Positions 42,748-51,814 are shown, numbered from the stretch's first letter. The stretch: 64,000 nt of DNA from Flavobacterium sp. KMS (GCF_000813005.1 NZ_JSYP01000008.1:1-64000), one strand, 5' to 3'. Translations and numbers: made by a program. The notes: generated from the letters alone by a model not told the origin.

Positions 42748-42754
42748 ATCTTTG
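42747..42754 (+). promoter_or_regulatory. -7 element of the LUD-cdsA-psd unit
   Basis: TATCTTTG, an exact TANNTTTG, starts at the end of the ftsH terminator. A TTG lies 14 bp upstream within the hairpin stem (42730-42732). The LUD ATG is 37 bp downstream. Confidence 0.5.
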
Positions 42755-42791
42755 AACGTTTTCAATTAACACGTAAAGCATTTCAACAATA

Positions 42792-43394
42792 ATGAGCTTT
42801 TTTAAAAAATTATTTGGTTCAAGCCATGACGCATCTGATGAAGAGAATCAAAGTGAATATAGCAATTCACTTTCTGAGAATCCTCTTTCTATAGATGAAC
42901 AATTCATTTTCAATTTTAAAAAAAATGGAGGTAAATTTTTATACTGCGAAAATATTCAGGAAGTAACTGAACAGTTTGAAAATATCCTAGAAGAAAATGA
43001 TTGGTTTGAAAGTGAAGCCGCATGTTATGAGCCCGCCTTATTTCATTTGCTAGAAGAGAATAAATTAATTTACCAAAGACCAACTAATCCTAAATTCTTA
43101 TTAGCTAGTTGTGAAAATCTAATTGCAGAAGAAGGTTCTATATTGTTTTCATCAAAACAAATTAAACAGAACAAACCTAACGAGTTGCCTATAAATATTG
43201 TTATTCTTGCAACTACAAGTCAAATTCTTACTGCTAAAAGTGATGGTCTTAGTGCCATAAAACGTAAGTACGAAAGAGATTACCCTACCAATATTACCAC
43301 TATAAAATATTTCGAAAAAGCAAAAGAAGAAGACTTTACGCAATACGGAAGTGTAGCGAAGAACTTGTATTTATTGCTCTTAGAAGACCTGTAA
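42792..43394 (+). CDS. LUD-domain protein (LutC/YkgG-like)
   Basis: A 200-residue protein. After an acidic N-terminal segment it shows the LUD fold: KNGGKFLYCENIQEVTEQFENIL, ENLIAEEGSILFSSKQIKQ, NIVILATTSQIL and a C-terminal VAKNLYLLLLEDL. LUD domains are known from lactate-utilisation subunits, but the shorter form near cdsA in Flavobacteriia has no shown role. It starts a new unit after the ftsH terminator and ends 1 bp before cdsA. Confidence 0.88.
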   Translation: MSFFKKLFGSSHDASDEENQSEYSNSLSENPLSIDEQFIFNFKKNGGKFLYCENIQEVTEQFENILEENDWFESEAACYEPALFHLLEENKLIYQRPTNPKFLLASCENLIAEEGSILFSSKQIKQNKPNELPINIVILATTSQILTAKSDGLSAIKRKYERDYPTNITTIKYFEKAKEEDFTQYGSVAKNLYLLLLEDL

Positions 43395-43395
43395 G

Positions 43396-44283
43396 ATGAA
43401 TGAAACCCTCAAGAGAGCTCTATCTGGTGCCGTTTATATAGTATTACTACTAACGTCTATCCTATATTCAACGGAAAGTTTTATTTTACTTTTCGGTGTT
43501 TTTCTAATTATTGCAACTTACGAATTTTGTAATCTGGCTCACATTAATAAAATATTTTCAATTTTATTTGTTTCTGTATTTTACTCAACCATATCACTCC
43601 TAAGTTTTTATAAAAGCGAAACTGAAAATTACATCAATAAATTTTTAAAAGAAGATATTAAATTCACCATTAATGTTGATCAATTAAACACTGTATTATT
43701 AGTAATCACTTTATTGATATCAGTAAAATGCATTGTATTTTTATTTGATGATACTCAAACAATAAGTCGAGCATCTAAATATCTTTACTTATTAGGATAC
43801 ATTACATTGCCTTTTATTTTTATTACCAAAATTTCGTTTGGAATAAAAGATTATAATCCAAAAATCATTATTGGATTATTTATTCTTATCTGGACAAACG
43901 ACACCTTTGCCTACTTGGTAGGAAAATCTATTGGGAAAAATAAATTATTTGAACGTATTTCACCAAAAAAAACCATCGAAGGGTTTCTTGGCGGAGTTGT
44001 TTTTGCCTGTTTTGCAGGTTATTTAATTTCAAAATTATATATCAAACCTAACGCTAACTTTAGTGATATGTCTATTTTAATATGGACAATCATCGCTTTA
44101 ATCGTTGGTGTTTTTGGTACTATCGGCGATTTAATTGAATCAAAATTTAAAAGAATAGCCGGAGTCAAAGATAGCGGAACAATAATGCCTGGACACGGAG
44201 GCGTTCTAGATCGATTAGATAGTGTTATATTTGTAGCACCAATTGTATTTTTATTTTACCAAATTTTAAATTATGTTTCATAA
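43396..44283 (+). CDS. cdsA: Phosphatidate cytidylyltransferase
   Basis: A 295-residue inner-membrane enzyme with about eight membrane segments. The family signature GTIGDLIESKFKRIAGVKDSG followed by IMPGHGGVLDRLDS lies near the C-terminus, with KTIEGFLGG before it. It makes CDP-diacylglycerol, the precursor of phosphatidylserine and phosphatidylethanolamine. The start follows the LUD stop directly, and the end overlaps psd by 11 bp, so the genes are translated together. Confidence 0.97.
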   Translation: MNETLKRALSGAVYIVLLLTSILYSTESFILLFGVFLIIATYEFCNLAHINKIFSILFVSVFYSTISLLSFYKSETENYINKFLKEDIKFTINVDQLNTVLLVITLLISVKCIVFLFDDTQTISRASKYLYLLGYITLPFIFITKISFGIKDYNPKIIIGLFILIWTNDTFAYLVGKSIGKNKLFERISPKKTIEGFLGGVVFACFAGYLISKLYIKPNANFSDMSILIWTIIALIVGVFGTIGDLIESKFKRIAGVKDSGTIMPGHGGVLDRLDSVIFVAPIVFLFYQILNYVS

Positions 44284-44926
44284 AGAAGGAACCCAATCCA
44301 TTTTATTAGGCACTATATTCGTTAGTGTTGTACTTTTATTAACTGATCATTTTATTGATATCAATTGGCTTAAAATGTTGATTCAGATTAGTGCTTTATT
44401 ATTGTTAATCATAATATTGCAATTTTTTAGAAATCCAAAAAGAACAGTTATCAAAGATATCAATCAGATTCTTGCTCCTGTTGATGGTAAAGTTGTTGTT
44501 ATTGAAGAAGTTTACGAAGGTGAATATTTTAAAGACAAACGCCTACAAATTTCAATTTTTATGTCGCCTATTAATGTACACGTAACTCGTTATGCATTAG
44601 ACGGAATTATAAAATTTAGCAAATACCACCCAGGTAAATTTTTGGTTGCATGGCATCCAAAAGCAAGTGAAGAAAACGAAAGAACAACTGTTGTAATCGA
44701 AAATAAAACTTTCGGAGAAGTTTTATACAGACAAATTGCAGGTGCATTAGCACGCCGAATTGTGAATTATGCACAAGAAGGAATGCAAGTTGTACAAGGA
44801 ACAGATGCAGGTTTTATTAAATTTGGTTCGAGAGTAGATATTTTCTTACCTTTGGGCACACCTATTAATGTTGTATTAGACCAAAAAGCAATTGGGGGTA
44901 AAACCATTATTGCTACAAAAGGGTAA
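44273..44926 (+). CDS. psd: Phosphatidylserine decarboxylase (short, membrane-linked form)
   Basis: A 217-residue proenzyme with two N-terminal hydrophobic segments (about 8-25 and 32-48). The self-cleavage site that gives the pyruvoyl group is the Gly-Ser in FIKFGSRVDIFLP, near the C-terminus. Catalytic context APVDGKVVVIEE and ISIFMSPINVHVTRY are also present. It turns phosphatidylserine into phosphatidylethanolamine, the main flavobacterial phospholipid. The 3' end overlaps the next ATG by one base (TAATG). Confidence 0.96.
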   Translation: MFHKEGTQSILLGTIFVSVVLLLTDHFIDINWLKMLIQISALLLLIIILQFFRNPKRTVIKDINQILAPVDGKVVVIEEVYEGEYFKDKRLQISIFMSPINVHVTRYALDGIIKFSKYHPGKFLVAWHPKASEENERTTVVIENKTFGEVLYRQIAGALARRIVNYAQEGMQVVQGTDAGFIKFGSRVDIFLPLGTPINVVLDQKAIGGKTIIATKG

Positions 44927-45195
44927 TGACTGAAAAAGATTTAGATACACGATTTTTAGAGGCTGTTGAAATTGCTTCCAAAATGACACAAGCCTCACTG
45001 CCACAAGATGTGCAATTGAGGCTGTATGCTTTTTATAAACAAGCAACTTTTGGTACTGCAAAATATAGCCAATCTGAAAATTTTGACTTGAGAAATGCTT
45101 TTAAAACAAATGCGTGGATTCAAATTAGTCATTTAAGTGTAGACGAAGCCAAAGAAAATTATATAGAAATCATTAATTCACTAATAACAAAATAG
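44926..45195 (+). CDS. Acyl-CoA-binding protein
   Basis: An 89-residue single-domain protein. The ACBP signature is in LRLYAFYKQATFGTAKYSQ, and the helix WIQISHLSVDEAKENYIEII closes the four-helix fold. It carries long-chain acyl-CoA in the cytoplasm. Its translational coupling to psd, after cdsA, fits a role in feeding or buffering phospholipid synthesis. Confidence 0.94.
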   Translation: MTEKDLDTRFLEAVEIASKMTQASLPQDVQLRLYAFYKQATFGTAKYSQSENFDLRNAFKTNAWIQISHLSVDEAKENYIEIINSLITK

Positions 45196-45202
45196 ATATT
45201 TT

Positions 45203-45994
45203 ATGAAAAAATATAGTATTCAATTTTCGTTTTTTATCTTGATTTCACTTACGATTCTCTCTTGTAATGATAACAATAAACTAACTGAAGTCGTTGAAGT
45301 TCCTCTACCATCAAAGGATGAAAAAATAATAATTGGGAGTCCAGATGAAGTTAAAGCAAATCCAGGAGCTTTTCTACTAGAAAAACTTCCGTATGCATAT
45401 AACGCATTAGCTCCAAATATTAGATCATTAACTCTGGAGACACATTACTCCAAACATTATTTAACTTATACTAATAACCTAAATAAAGCAATTGCCAATA
45501 CAGATTATGTAAATATGACGATTGAGCAAATTCTAGGCAAGTTAGATTTAAATGATGCAAATCTTCGTAATAATGCTGGTGGATATTATAACCATTCCCT
45601 TTATTGGAAATGTATGACTCCAAAACCAGAAGCTGAACAAGCTACAGATACACTGGCTGGTGCAATGAATAAAGAATTTGGCTCATATAATAATTTTAAA
45701 AATTTATTTAAAGCTGAAGCAACAAAACAATTCGGATCAGGATGGGTTTGGTTAGTTGTAGATAAAGCTGGGAAATTACAAATTACAACAACCCAAAATC
45801 AAGATAATCCTTTAATGAAAAATGCATTAATCTCTGGAACTCCAATTCTAGCTCTGGACTTATGGGAACATGCTTATTATCTGGATTACCAAAACAGAAA
45901 AAATAGTTATGTCGATGCTTTTTTCAATATCATTAATTGGGAAAAGATAAACGAAAATTATAAAACTGCTTTAACCAAGGTTAGAAAAGTCTAA
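45203..45994 (+). CDS. Exported Fe/Mn superoxide dismutase (lipoprotein)
   Basis: A 263-residue protein. Unlike cytoplasmic SOD it begins with a type II signal peptide, LTILSC (Cys21), followed by a linker of about 35 residues. The SOD domain has metal ligands in LETHYSKHYLTY, in YNHSLYWKCMTP and in LDLWEHAYYLDYQN. It removes superoxide, presumably in the periplasm or at a membrane surface. It follows the phospholipid genes by 7 bp and its terminator overlaps its stop codon. Confidence 0.95.
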   Translation: MKKYSIQFSFFILISLTILSCNDNNKLTEVVEVPLPSKDEKIIIGSPDEVKANPGAFLLEKLPYAYNALAPNIRSLTLETHYSKHYLTYTNNLNKAIANTDYVNMTIEQILGKLDLNDANLRNNAGGYYNHSLYWKCMTPKPEAEQATDTLAGAMNKEFGSYNNFKNLFKAEATKQFGSGWVWLVVDKAGKLQITTTQNQDNPLMKNALISGTPILALDLWEHAYYLDYQNRKNSYVDAFFNIINWEKINENYKTALTKVRKV

Positions 45995-46029
45995 AAAAAA
46001 GCTGATACAAAATGTATCAGCTTTTTTTT
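45993..46029. terminator. Bidirectional terminator, SOD / alpha-amylase
   Basis: A 17-bp stem (AAAAAAAAGCTGATACA and complement, loop AAA) between convergent genes; its first bases form part of the SOD stop codon. Confidence 0.93.
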
Positions 46030-46050
46030 GGTTTTAACAAAAATATTAAT

Positions 46051-47922
46051 CTACTTCACTTCATAAATAAACGACTCCGATGGCGCTAATTTAACTTTAG
46101 CTTTTCCTTCACCATTTTTCACAACCAAACTAGTTTTACCTTTTAAATACAATTGATCCGTAAGCGTATATTCTCCATCTTTCAAATTCCATTTAGCAAT
46201 AACATCCACAGGAACTTTCAATTCAAATTCACTTGTTTTATCCGCAGAAAAATTAACTACAATAATTAGTTTTTGATTATTTGACCAACGCACATAAGAA
46301 TAAATACCTGCATCATATCCTGAAGTATTCTTTCTATTTACAGTTTGAATTTCTTGAAAACTACCCATTAATGCAGAACTCTTTATCGATAAATTTAATA
46401 ATCGCTTATAAAAATCTCTCAAATCCTTTTCAGATTGCGTAAGTTGTCCTCCATCAAATTTGCCATTGTTCATCCATCGCTGATGATTTGGTACACCAAT
46501 ATAATCAAAAATCGAAGTTCTCGTAGGTTTTCCAAATCCAGCATTTTCATTTCCAGCTTCTCCTACTTCCTGTCCAAAATAAACCATCGTTGGCGAAGTA
46601 CTTATTGTTGTAGAAACTACCATCAAAGGTTTTCCTTTTTCCGGAGTTCCTGCAAACTCAGAACTTGCCAAACGTTGTTCGTCATGATTATCTAGAAAAT
46701 GCAACATATTATGCTCAATATCTGCCATATTAAGCTGAATACCTGAAAGCTCGTCAGGCGAAGATTTCCCCTTTACAATATCTTTTAGTTTATCATACGT
46801 TTCTACTTTATCATATAAATAATCCATTTTACCCAAGTGAATATAATTACGATATTCTTTAGGGTTATACACCTCTGCTAATAAGAAAGCATTTGGGTTC
46901 TTAACCTTAATCGCTGAGTTCATATAACTCCAAAATTCATAAGGAACCATTTCGGCCATATCAAAACGGAAACCATCAACACCTTTATCTGTCCAATACA
47001 AAGCAATTGATTTAAATTTCTTCCAAGAATCAGGAACATCTTTATCATTCCAAAAATTATAATGCTCTTGGTATGATTTTTTATCAAAATCAGCAGGAAG
47101 TTCAGGAAAATCTTTAGAACCATCAGGGCGAATTCCGTAGTTTACTTTAACTGTTTCATACCAGTCATTTTGATCAGGTTTGGCTTTACGCGAACCATTT
47201 CCTGTCCATTTTGCTGGATTTTCATCAAATTTCCCATCTACAAGCACATTTTTCTCACCGTTTAACGGAAGATCATTATCTGGAATTTGAAATGGGGTAT
47301 TCGGTATATAATAAAAATTGTTATTACGCTTGTATTCAACCGTTACATCATCATTGGCACCAAAATCTTTTTCGCCTACAGGATCGTTTTTACCTTCATA
47401 CTTTCTCGCAATATGATTCGGAACAATATCTATAATTACCTTTAAGCCTGCTTTATGCGTACGTGCAATCAAAGCTTCAAATTCTTGTAAGCGATTGGCC
47501 GGATTAACTGCCAAATCTGGATTTACATTATAATAATCCTTTACGGCATACGGCGATCCTGCTCTACCTTTTATCACTTCGGGATCATCATTAGAAATTC
47601 CAAATGCAGTATAATCGCGAACCAAAGCGTGATGAGGAACACCAGTATACCAAATATAAGTAACACCTAAATCTTTAATTTCGTGAAGTGCTTTATCGCT
47701 AAAATCGTTGAACTTCCCTACTCCATTCTCTTCAATAGTTCCCCAAGGTTTATTTGTGGTATTAGTATTTCCGAACAAACGGGTGAAAACCTGATATACA
47801 ACAACTTTATTTCCTGAAACTACCTCCCTCTTGTCCGTATTTAATTTTATATCTTTTGTTTTACATGCAGTAACTAATACCATTGCGGTAATACCTGCTA
47901 TAAGAATACGTGCTTTTATCAT
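46051..47922 (-). CDS. Alpha-amylase-family lipoprotein (GH13)
   Basis: The start at 47922 (MIKARILIAG) gives 623 residues and a lipobox, VLVTAC (Cys20); the frame is open to 47958, but that start would misplace the signal. GH13 motifs: KVIIDIVPNHIAR, the nucleophile Asp in DGFRFDMAEMVP, the acid/base Glu in FLLAEVYNP and the third Asp in FLDNHDEQR. The C-terminal 90 residues form a beta domain. It probably cuts alpha-glucans at the cell surface or in the periplasm. No Sus-type SusC/SusD pair is beside it. Confidence 0.94.
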   Translation of the reverse strand: MIKARILIAGITAMVLVTACKTKDIKLNTDKREVVSGNKVVVYQVFTRLFGNTNTTNKPWGTIEENGVGKFNDFSDKALHEIKDLGVTYIWYTGVPHHALVRDYTAFGISNDDPEVIKGRAGSPYAVKDYYNVNPDLAVNPANRLQEFEALIARTHKAGLKVIIDIVPNHIARKYEGKNDPVGEKDFGANDDVTVEYKRNNNFYYIPNTPFQIPDNDLPLNGEKNVLVDGKFDENPAKWTGNGSRKAKPDQNDWYETVKVNYGIRPDGSKDFPELPADFDKKSYQEHYNFWNDKDVPDSWKKFKSIALYWTDKGVDGFRFDMAEMVPYEFWSYMNSAIKVKNPNAFLLAEVYNPKEYRNYIHLGKMDYLYDKVETYDKLKDIVKGKSSPDELSGIQLNMADIEHNMLHFLDNHDEQRLASSEFAGTPEKGKPLMVVSTTISTSPTMVYFGQEVGEAGNENAGFGKPTRTSIFDYIGVPNHQRWMNNGKFDGGQLTQSEKDLRDFYKRLLNLSIKSSALMGSFQEIQTVNRKNTSGYDAGIYSYVRWSNNQKLIIVVNFSADKTSEFELKVPVDVIAKWNLKDGEYTLTDQLYLKGKTSLVVKNGEGKAKVKLAPSESFIYEVK

Positions 47923-48698
47923 GTTTATATAGTGTGCTTTTATTAATTTTAATACCAAAATGTATTAACCAGTTTTTAAATTTAATCTATTTTTTAAGAC
48001 ATAAAATGGCAGAATAAAATTTAACTAAAAAAACGGTTTTGCTACTAACACTACAACGTGTTAGTGCATCCATTTGTTGATAACTTAAACTTTTTATTAA
48101 AGGTGCAAAGGTTCATAGCTACAAAGGTTCAAAGGATTGAAACTTTACTCCCGACGCTTCGGGATTGCATAAACAATTATTTTGCTATTAATTTTTGCCA
48201 CAGATTAAAATGATTAAACAGATTAAAAGCTTTTTTTACCATTAAGAAATTAAGAAAAGTTAAGTTTAATCCTTAATAAAACTTAATACCTTAATAGTTA
48301 AACTTTTTATACCACAGATTAAAAAATCTGTTTTTATCCGCATTTTCGCTTAAGCTAATCTGTTTTATCCGCGTTCCTTTTCGCCACAGATTAAATGATT
48401 AAATAGATTCAAATCTTTGCGAACCTTACGTAAACCTTTTCGCCCTTTGCGGTTAAACTTTTTCTGCCACAGATTAAAAAATCCGTGTTTATCCGTGTTT
48501 TCGCTTGAGCGAATCAGTTTTATCCGCGTTTCTTTTCTCGTCAGTTATTCTAAGAAAATGTGTTTAGGACTTTTAATAGAATTAAAACAAATCAATTCGC
48601 AAAAATTCGTATAGTTCGTGGTAAAAAAAGTTTAGCCCTATCAAATAATATCAGTTATAAATAAATCCTAATATCTGTTAAGGTTGTTTCCTTTTTCA
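47923..48698. repeat. Large gene-free region packed with worn repeats
   Basis: Nearly 800 bp without a supported gene. It contains family D-like blocks (48106-48140), a 16-bp palindrome (48149-48164), several CACAGATTAAAA...GATTAAA blocks of family G (48196, 48313, 48385, 48467), worn family B arms (about 48318-48383 and 48478-48535), family C traces (CTTTGCGGTTAAAC at 48446-48459) and a family F block (48591-48630). An open frame at 48417-48614 is made of these repeats and is not a gene. Confidence 0.7.
48149..48164. repeat. 16-bp palindrome TCCCGACGCTTCGGGA
   Basis: One base off perfect symmetry. It lies after a family D-like block in the repeat-rich region. Confidence 0.75.
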
Positions 48699-48706
48699 TA
48701 AATTTG
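48699..48706 (+). promoter_or_regulatory. -7 element of the OstA-like gene
   Basis: TAAATTTG, an exact TANNTTTG, 16 bp before the TTG start. No TTG at the standard distance. Confidence 0.45.
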
Positions 48707-48722
48707 ACAAAAATTTAATCAA

Positions 48723-50384
48723 TTGAAGAAATCACTCTTTTTCATATATAGCTGCTTGCTAATTTTAAGTGTTAATTTAGGAATGGCACAAGCTCCAAAA
48801 ATTATTAACATCGAGCATTCTGACTTTGTCGACAGAAATGAAATCGAAATGCCAGGTGCCATTTTACTTACCGGAAACGTAAAAGTAAATCACGATGGTG
48901 TGGTTTTAACCTGTAATAAAGCCTATTTATTTCAAGGAGAAAATTACCTAAAAGCCTTTGGAAATGTACAGATAGTACAAGGAGACACCTTATTCTTAAA
49001 TAGTAAATACGCAGAATATAGCGGAAACTCAAAAAAAGCATTTGCAACAGGAAATGCAGTTATGAGCTCGCCAGATGCAACATTACAAACAGACACGATA
49101 AACTTTGACAGAAACATTCAGGAAGTATTCTATAATTCTAAAGGAACTATTATCAACAAAGACAATACTTTAGAAAGTAAATCAGGAAGATATTATGCCG
49201 AACAAAAAAAGTTTGTATTCCTAACCGCAGTTACGGTTACCAATCCTAAATGTGTTATAAAATCAAACCACTTAGATTATTACAGTAATTCTGGACATTC
49301 CTATCTCTTTGGACCATCTACAATTACCAGTAAAACCGATTATATCTATACCGAAAAAGGTTTTTATGATACTAAAAAAAATCTGGCACATTTTCTCCGG
49401 AAATCATACATTCGCTATGATACCCGCCTAATAGAAGGCGATAGTTTATACTATGACCGAAATAAAGATTTTGCATCGGCAACTAGAAATGTAAAAATTA
49501 CAGACTCAATAAATCGCGGAATAGTAAAAGGACATTATGCCGAAATATACAAACAAAAAGATTCCATGTTTGTTACTAAGAGAGCTGTTGCAATAAACTT
49601 TGTCGATAACGATTCCGTTTACATACACGGAAAAAGGCTAATGATTACAGGAAAAGAAGGAGATCGAATCATTCGTGCTTTTAACAATGTTCGTTTTTTT
49701 AAAACCGATATGAGTGGAAAATGCGATTCGATACATTCTAATAGCAGAACAGCCTTAACAAAACTAATAGGAAACCCAATACTCTGGAACGGCGAAAGCC
49801 AGATTACAGGCGATATTATGCATCTTATTGGCGATAATAATACCAAGAAACTCGACTCGCTCAAAGTCCTCAATAACACCTTTATAATCTCCAAGGACAC
49901 CTTAGGAACTGGCTATAATCAAGTCAAGGGATTAAATTTATTCGGAAAATTTAGGGACGGAAAACTACACGATGTTGATGTCATAAAAAATACCGAAGTA
50001 ATTTACTATATGCGGAATGATGCCAATGAACTTATCGGAATCAATAAAAATGTAAGTAGCAAAATCAATCTTATTTTAGAAAACAATGCTATCGAAACCA
50101 TTACATTCTTCAATCAAGTAGATGGAGATATATTCCCCGAAGCCGAATTACCCGAAAATGCTCGAAAACTTCGAGGCATGGTTTGGCGAGGAGACGAAAA
50201 GATAAAGTCTAAAGATGATATTTTCACAAAAGAAGAAAACGACGAAAACGACAAATTAGTCCAAGAAGGAAAAGACGAAAATGCCAAAGAAAATGTCCCT
50301 ATGAAAGTAAGGAAAGAAACACTCGATTACGACAAAAAGAAACCAGCAGCAAAACCTGCTAAGACAACTAAGACCAAGAAATAG
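48723..50384 (+). CDS. OstA-like protein (LptA/OstA domain), exported
   Basis: A 553-residue protein that begins with a TTG codon; the signal peptide (KKSLFFIYSCLLILSVNLGMAQ) only appears from this start, and the next ATG falls inside it. The mature region is a long run of beta-jellyroll OstA-type strands (GAILLTGNVKVNHDGVVLTCNKAYLF; KAFGNVQIVQGDTLFLNSKYAEY; KAFATGNAVMSSPDATLQTDTI), as in proteins that bridge or receive lipopolysaccharide. The tail (about 510-553) is Lys/Glu/Pro-rich and unstructured. Likely role: LPS transport across the periplasm. Confidence 0.88.
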   Translation: MKKSLFFIYSCLLILSVNLGMAQAPKIINIEHSDFVDRNEIEMPGAILLTGNVKVNHDGVVLTCNKAYLFQGENYLKAFGNVQIVQGDTLFLNSKYAEYSGNSKKAFATGNAVMSSPDATLQTDTINFDRNIQEVFYNSKGTIINKDNTLESKSGRYYAEQKKFVFLTAVTVTNPKCVIKSNHLDYYSNSGHSYLFGPSTITSKTDYIYTEKGFYDTKKNLAHFLRKSYIRYDTRLIEGDSLYYDRNKDFASATRNVKITDSINRGIVKGHYAEIYKQKDSMFVTKRAVAINFVDNDSVYIHGKRLMITGKEGDRIIRAFNNVRFFKTDMSGKCDSIHSNSRTALTKLIGNPILWNGESQITGDIMHLIGDNNTKKLDSLKVLNNTFIISKDTLGTGYNQVKGLNLFGKFRDGKLHDVDVIKNTEVIYYMRNDANELIGINKNVSSKINLILENNAIETITFFNQVDGDIFPEAELPENARKLRGMVWRGDEKIKSKDDIFTKEENDENDKLVQEGKDENAKENVPMKVRKETLDYDKKKPAAKPAKTTKTKK

Positions 50385-50480
50385 TATATACTCTCAATTT
50401 TTAGTATACAGTCGCAGTGACAGTTTTCAATCACCGTTTTTAATAACAATAATAACAGTTTAAAACATTAAACTAGAAAA

Positions 50481-50533
50481 CCTCTGTCCCTTTGAGCCTT
50501 AGCGCCTCAGTAACTTAGAACCTTAGTACCTTA
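50481..50533. repeat. Family D repeat touching the aminotransferase start
   Basis: CCTCTGTCCCTTTGAGCC, then CTTAGAACCTTAGTACCTT, 7 bp before the ATG at 50541. It matches the block before coaD in position and ending (CCTTAAAAA). Confidence 0.6.
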
Positions 50534-50540
50534 AAAAGAA

Positions 50541-51731
50541 ATGAACCCAGATTTTATAAAATACCAAGCACAAACATCACCATATCCGTTAGGAATGGAA
50601 GTTTCGCACGCCATAGGATCCTACATATACGACACCAATAATAAAAAATATTTAGACTTCGTAGCAGGTGTTTCAGCCTGTACATTAGGTCACCAGCATC
50701 CAAGAGTAAATCAAGCAATAAAAGATCAGTTAGACAAATATTCGCATGTAATGGTCTACGGAGAATATTCGCAAAGTCCAGCCGTAGAGTATTGCAAACT
50801 AATGGCTTCCCTCCTTCCCGAATCACTAAATAAAACCTATTTAGTAAACTCAGGAACCGAAGCAATTGAAGGCGCACTAAAACTAGCCCGAAGAACAACA
50901 GGACGTAGCCAGTTAATATCGTGTCATAACGCTTACCATGGTAATACAATGGGATCAATGAGTGTTATGGGATTCGAAGAGCGCAAACAAGCTTTTAGAC
51001 CCTTAATTCCCGATGTAGATTTCATTACGTTTAACAACGAAGAAGATTTACAAAAGATTACCACAAAAACGGCCGGAATAATACTCGAAACAATACAAGG
51101 AGGAGCAGGATTTATAGAGCCACATGATAACTTTCTTCAAAAAGTACGCAAACGCTGCGACGAAGTTGGAGCCATGATGATAGTCGACGAGATTCAGCCA
51201 GGATTTGGTCGAACAGGAAAACTATTTGGCTTTCAGAATTACGATGTCGTTCCCGATATTGTAGTTATGGGAAAAGGTATGGGAGGCGGAATGCCAGTAG
51301 GCGCATTTACAGCATCTGCAGAAAAAATGGATCTACTTACCGAAAATCCAAAACTCGGACACATAACCACTTTTGGAGGCCACCCTGTCATTGCGTCAGC
51401 CTGTTTGGCAACTTTGAAAGAAATTACTGAGACAAACCTAATGCCCGAAACATTAGAAAAAGAAAAACTCATCAGAACACTTTTGGTACATCCTTTGATT
51501 AAGGAAGTTAGAGGAAGAGGATTAATGCTTGCCGCCATGACAGAAAGTGCCGAAATAACAAACGAAGTTATTTTAACCTGTCAGGACAAAGGGCTTATTT
51601 TATTCTGGTTGCTGTTTGAAGGATGTGCCATACGTATTACACCTCCGTTAACAATTTCTGAAGAAGAAATAAGAGAAGGTTGCGCCATCATCCTAAATGT
51701 AATGGATGAAATAATGAAGCAAAAAGAATAA
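50541..51731 (+). CDS. Class III PLP aminotransferase
   Basis: A 396-residue cytoplasmic enzyme of normal length. Conserved parts: VSACTLGHQHPRVNQAI, the phosphate loop NSGTEAIEGALKLARR, the PLP-facing IVDEIQPGFGRTG and the Schiff-base Lys in VVMGKGMGGGMP. Substrates of this family include ornithine, acetylornithine and other omega-amino acids; the sequence does not decide. It follows the OstA-like gene, as is common in Flavobacteriia, but a family D repeat serves as its leader and a family A hairpin starts 1 bp after its stop. Confidence 0.93.
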   Translation: MNPDFIKYQAQTSPYPLGMEVSHAIGSYIYDTNNKKYLDFVAGVSACTLGHQHPRVNQAIKDQLDKYSHVMVYGEYSQSPAVEYCKLMASLLPESLNKTYLVNSGTEAIEGALKLARRTTGRSQLISCHNAYHGNTMGSMSVMGFEERKQAFRPLIPDVDFITFNNEEDLQKITTKTAGIILETIQGGAGFIEPHDNFLQKVRKRCDEVGAMMIVDEIQPGFGRTGKLFGFQNYDVVPDIVVMGKGMGGGMPVGAFTASAEKMDLLTENPKLGHITTFGGHPVIASACLATLKEITETNLMPETLEKEKLIRTLLVHPLIKEVRGRGLMLAAMTESAEITNEVILTCQDKGLILFWLLFEGCAIRITPPLTISEEEIREGCAIILNVMDEIMKQKE

Positions 51732-51732
51732 T

Positions 51733-51814
51733 TAGGAGCTATTTCCAGCTATCCGCTTATATCTTTTGTTTTTTAAAGAAAAAAACAAAAGGATACCGCT
51801 TTTATCTGGGCTAA
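51733..51814. repeat. Dispersed hairpin repeat, family A copy 4
   Basis: Runs from TAGGAGCTATTTCCAGCT to TTATCTGGGCTAA. The apical stem is CTTTTGTTTTTT against AAAAAACAAAAG, again different bases that still pair. It directly follows the aminotransferase stop. Confidence 0.8.

Noticed and set aside
48417..48614. 65-codon open frame in the repeat region
   Set aside because: Made of family B, C and G repeat sequence; no homology, no promoter.
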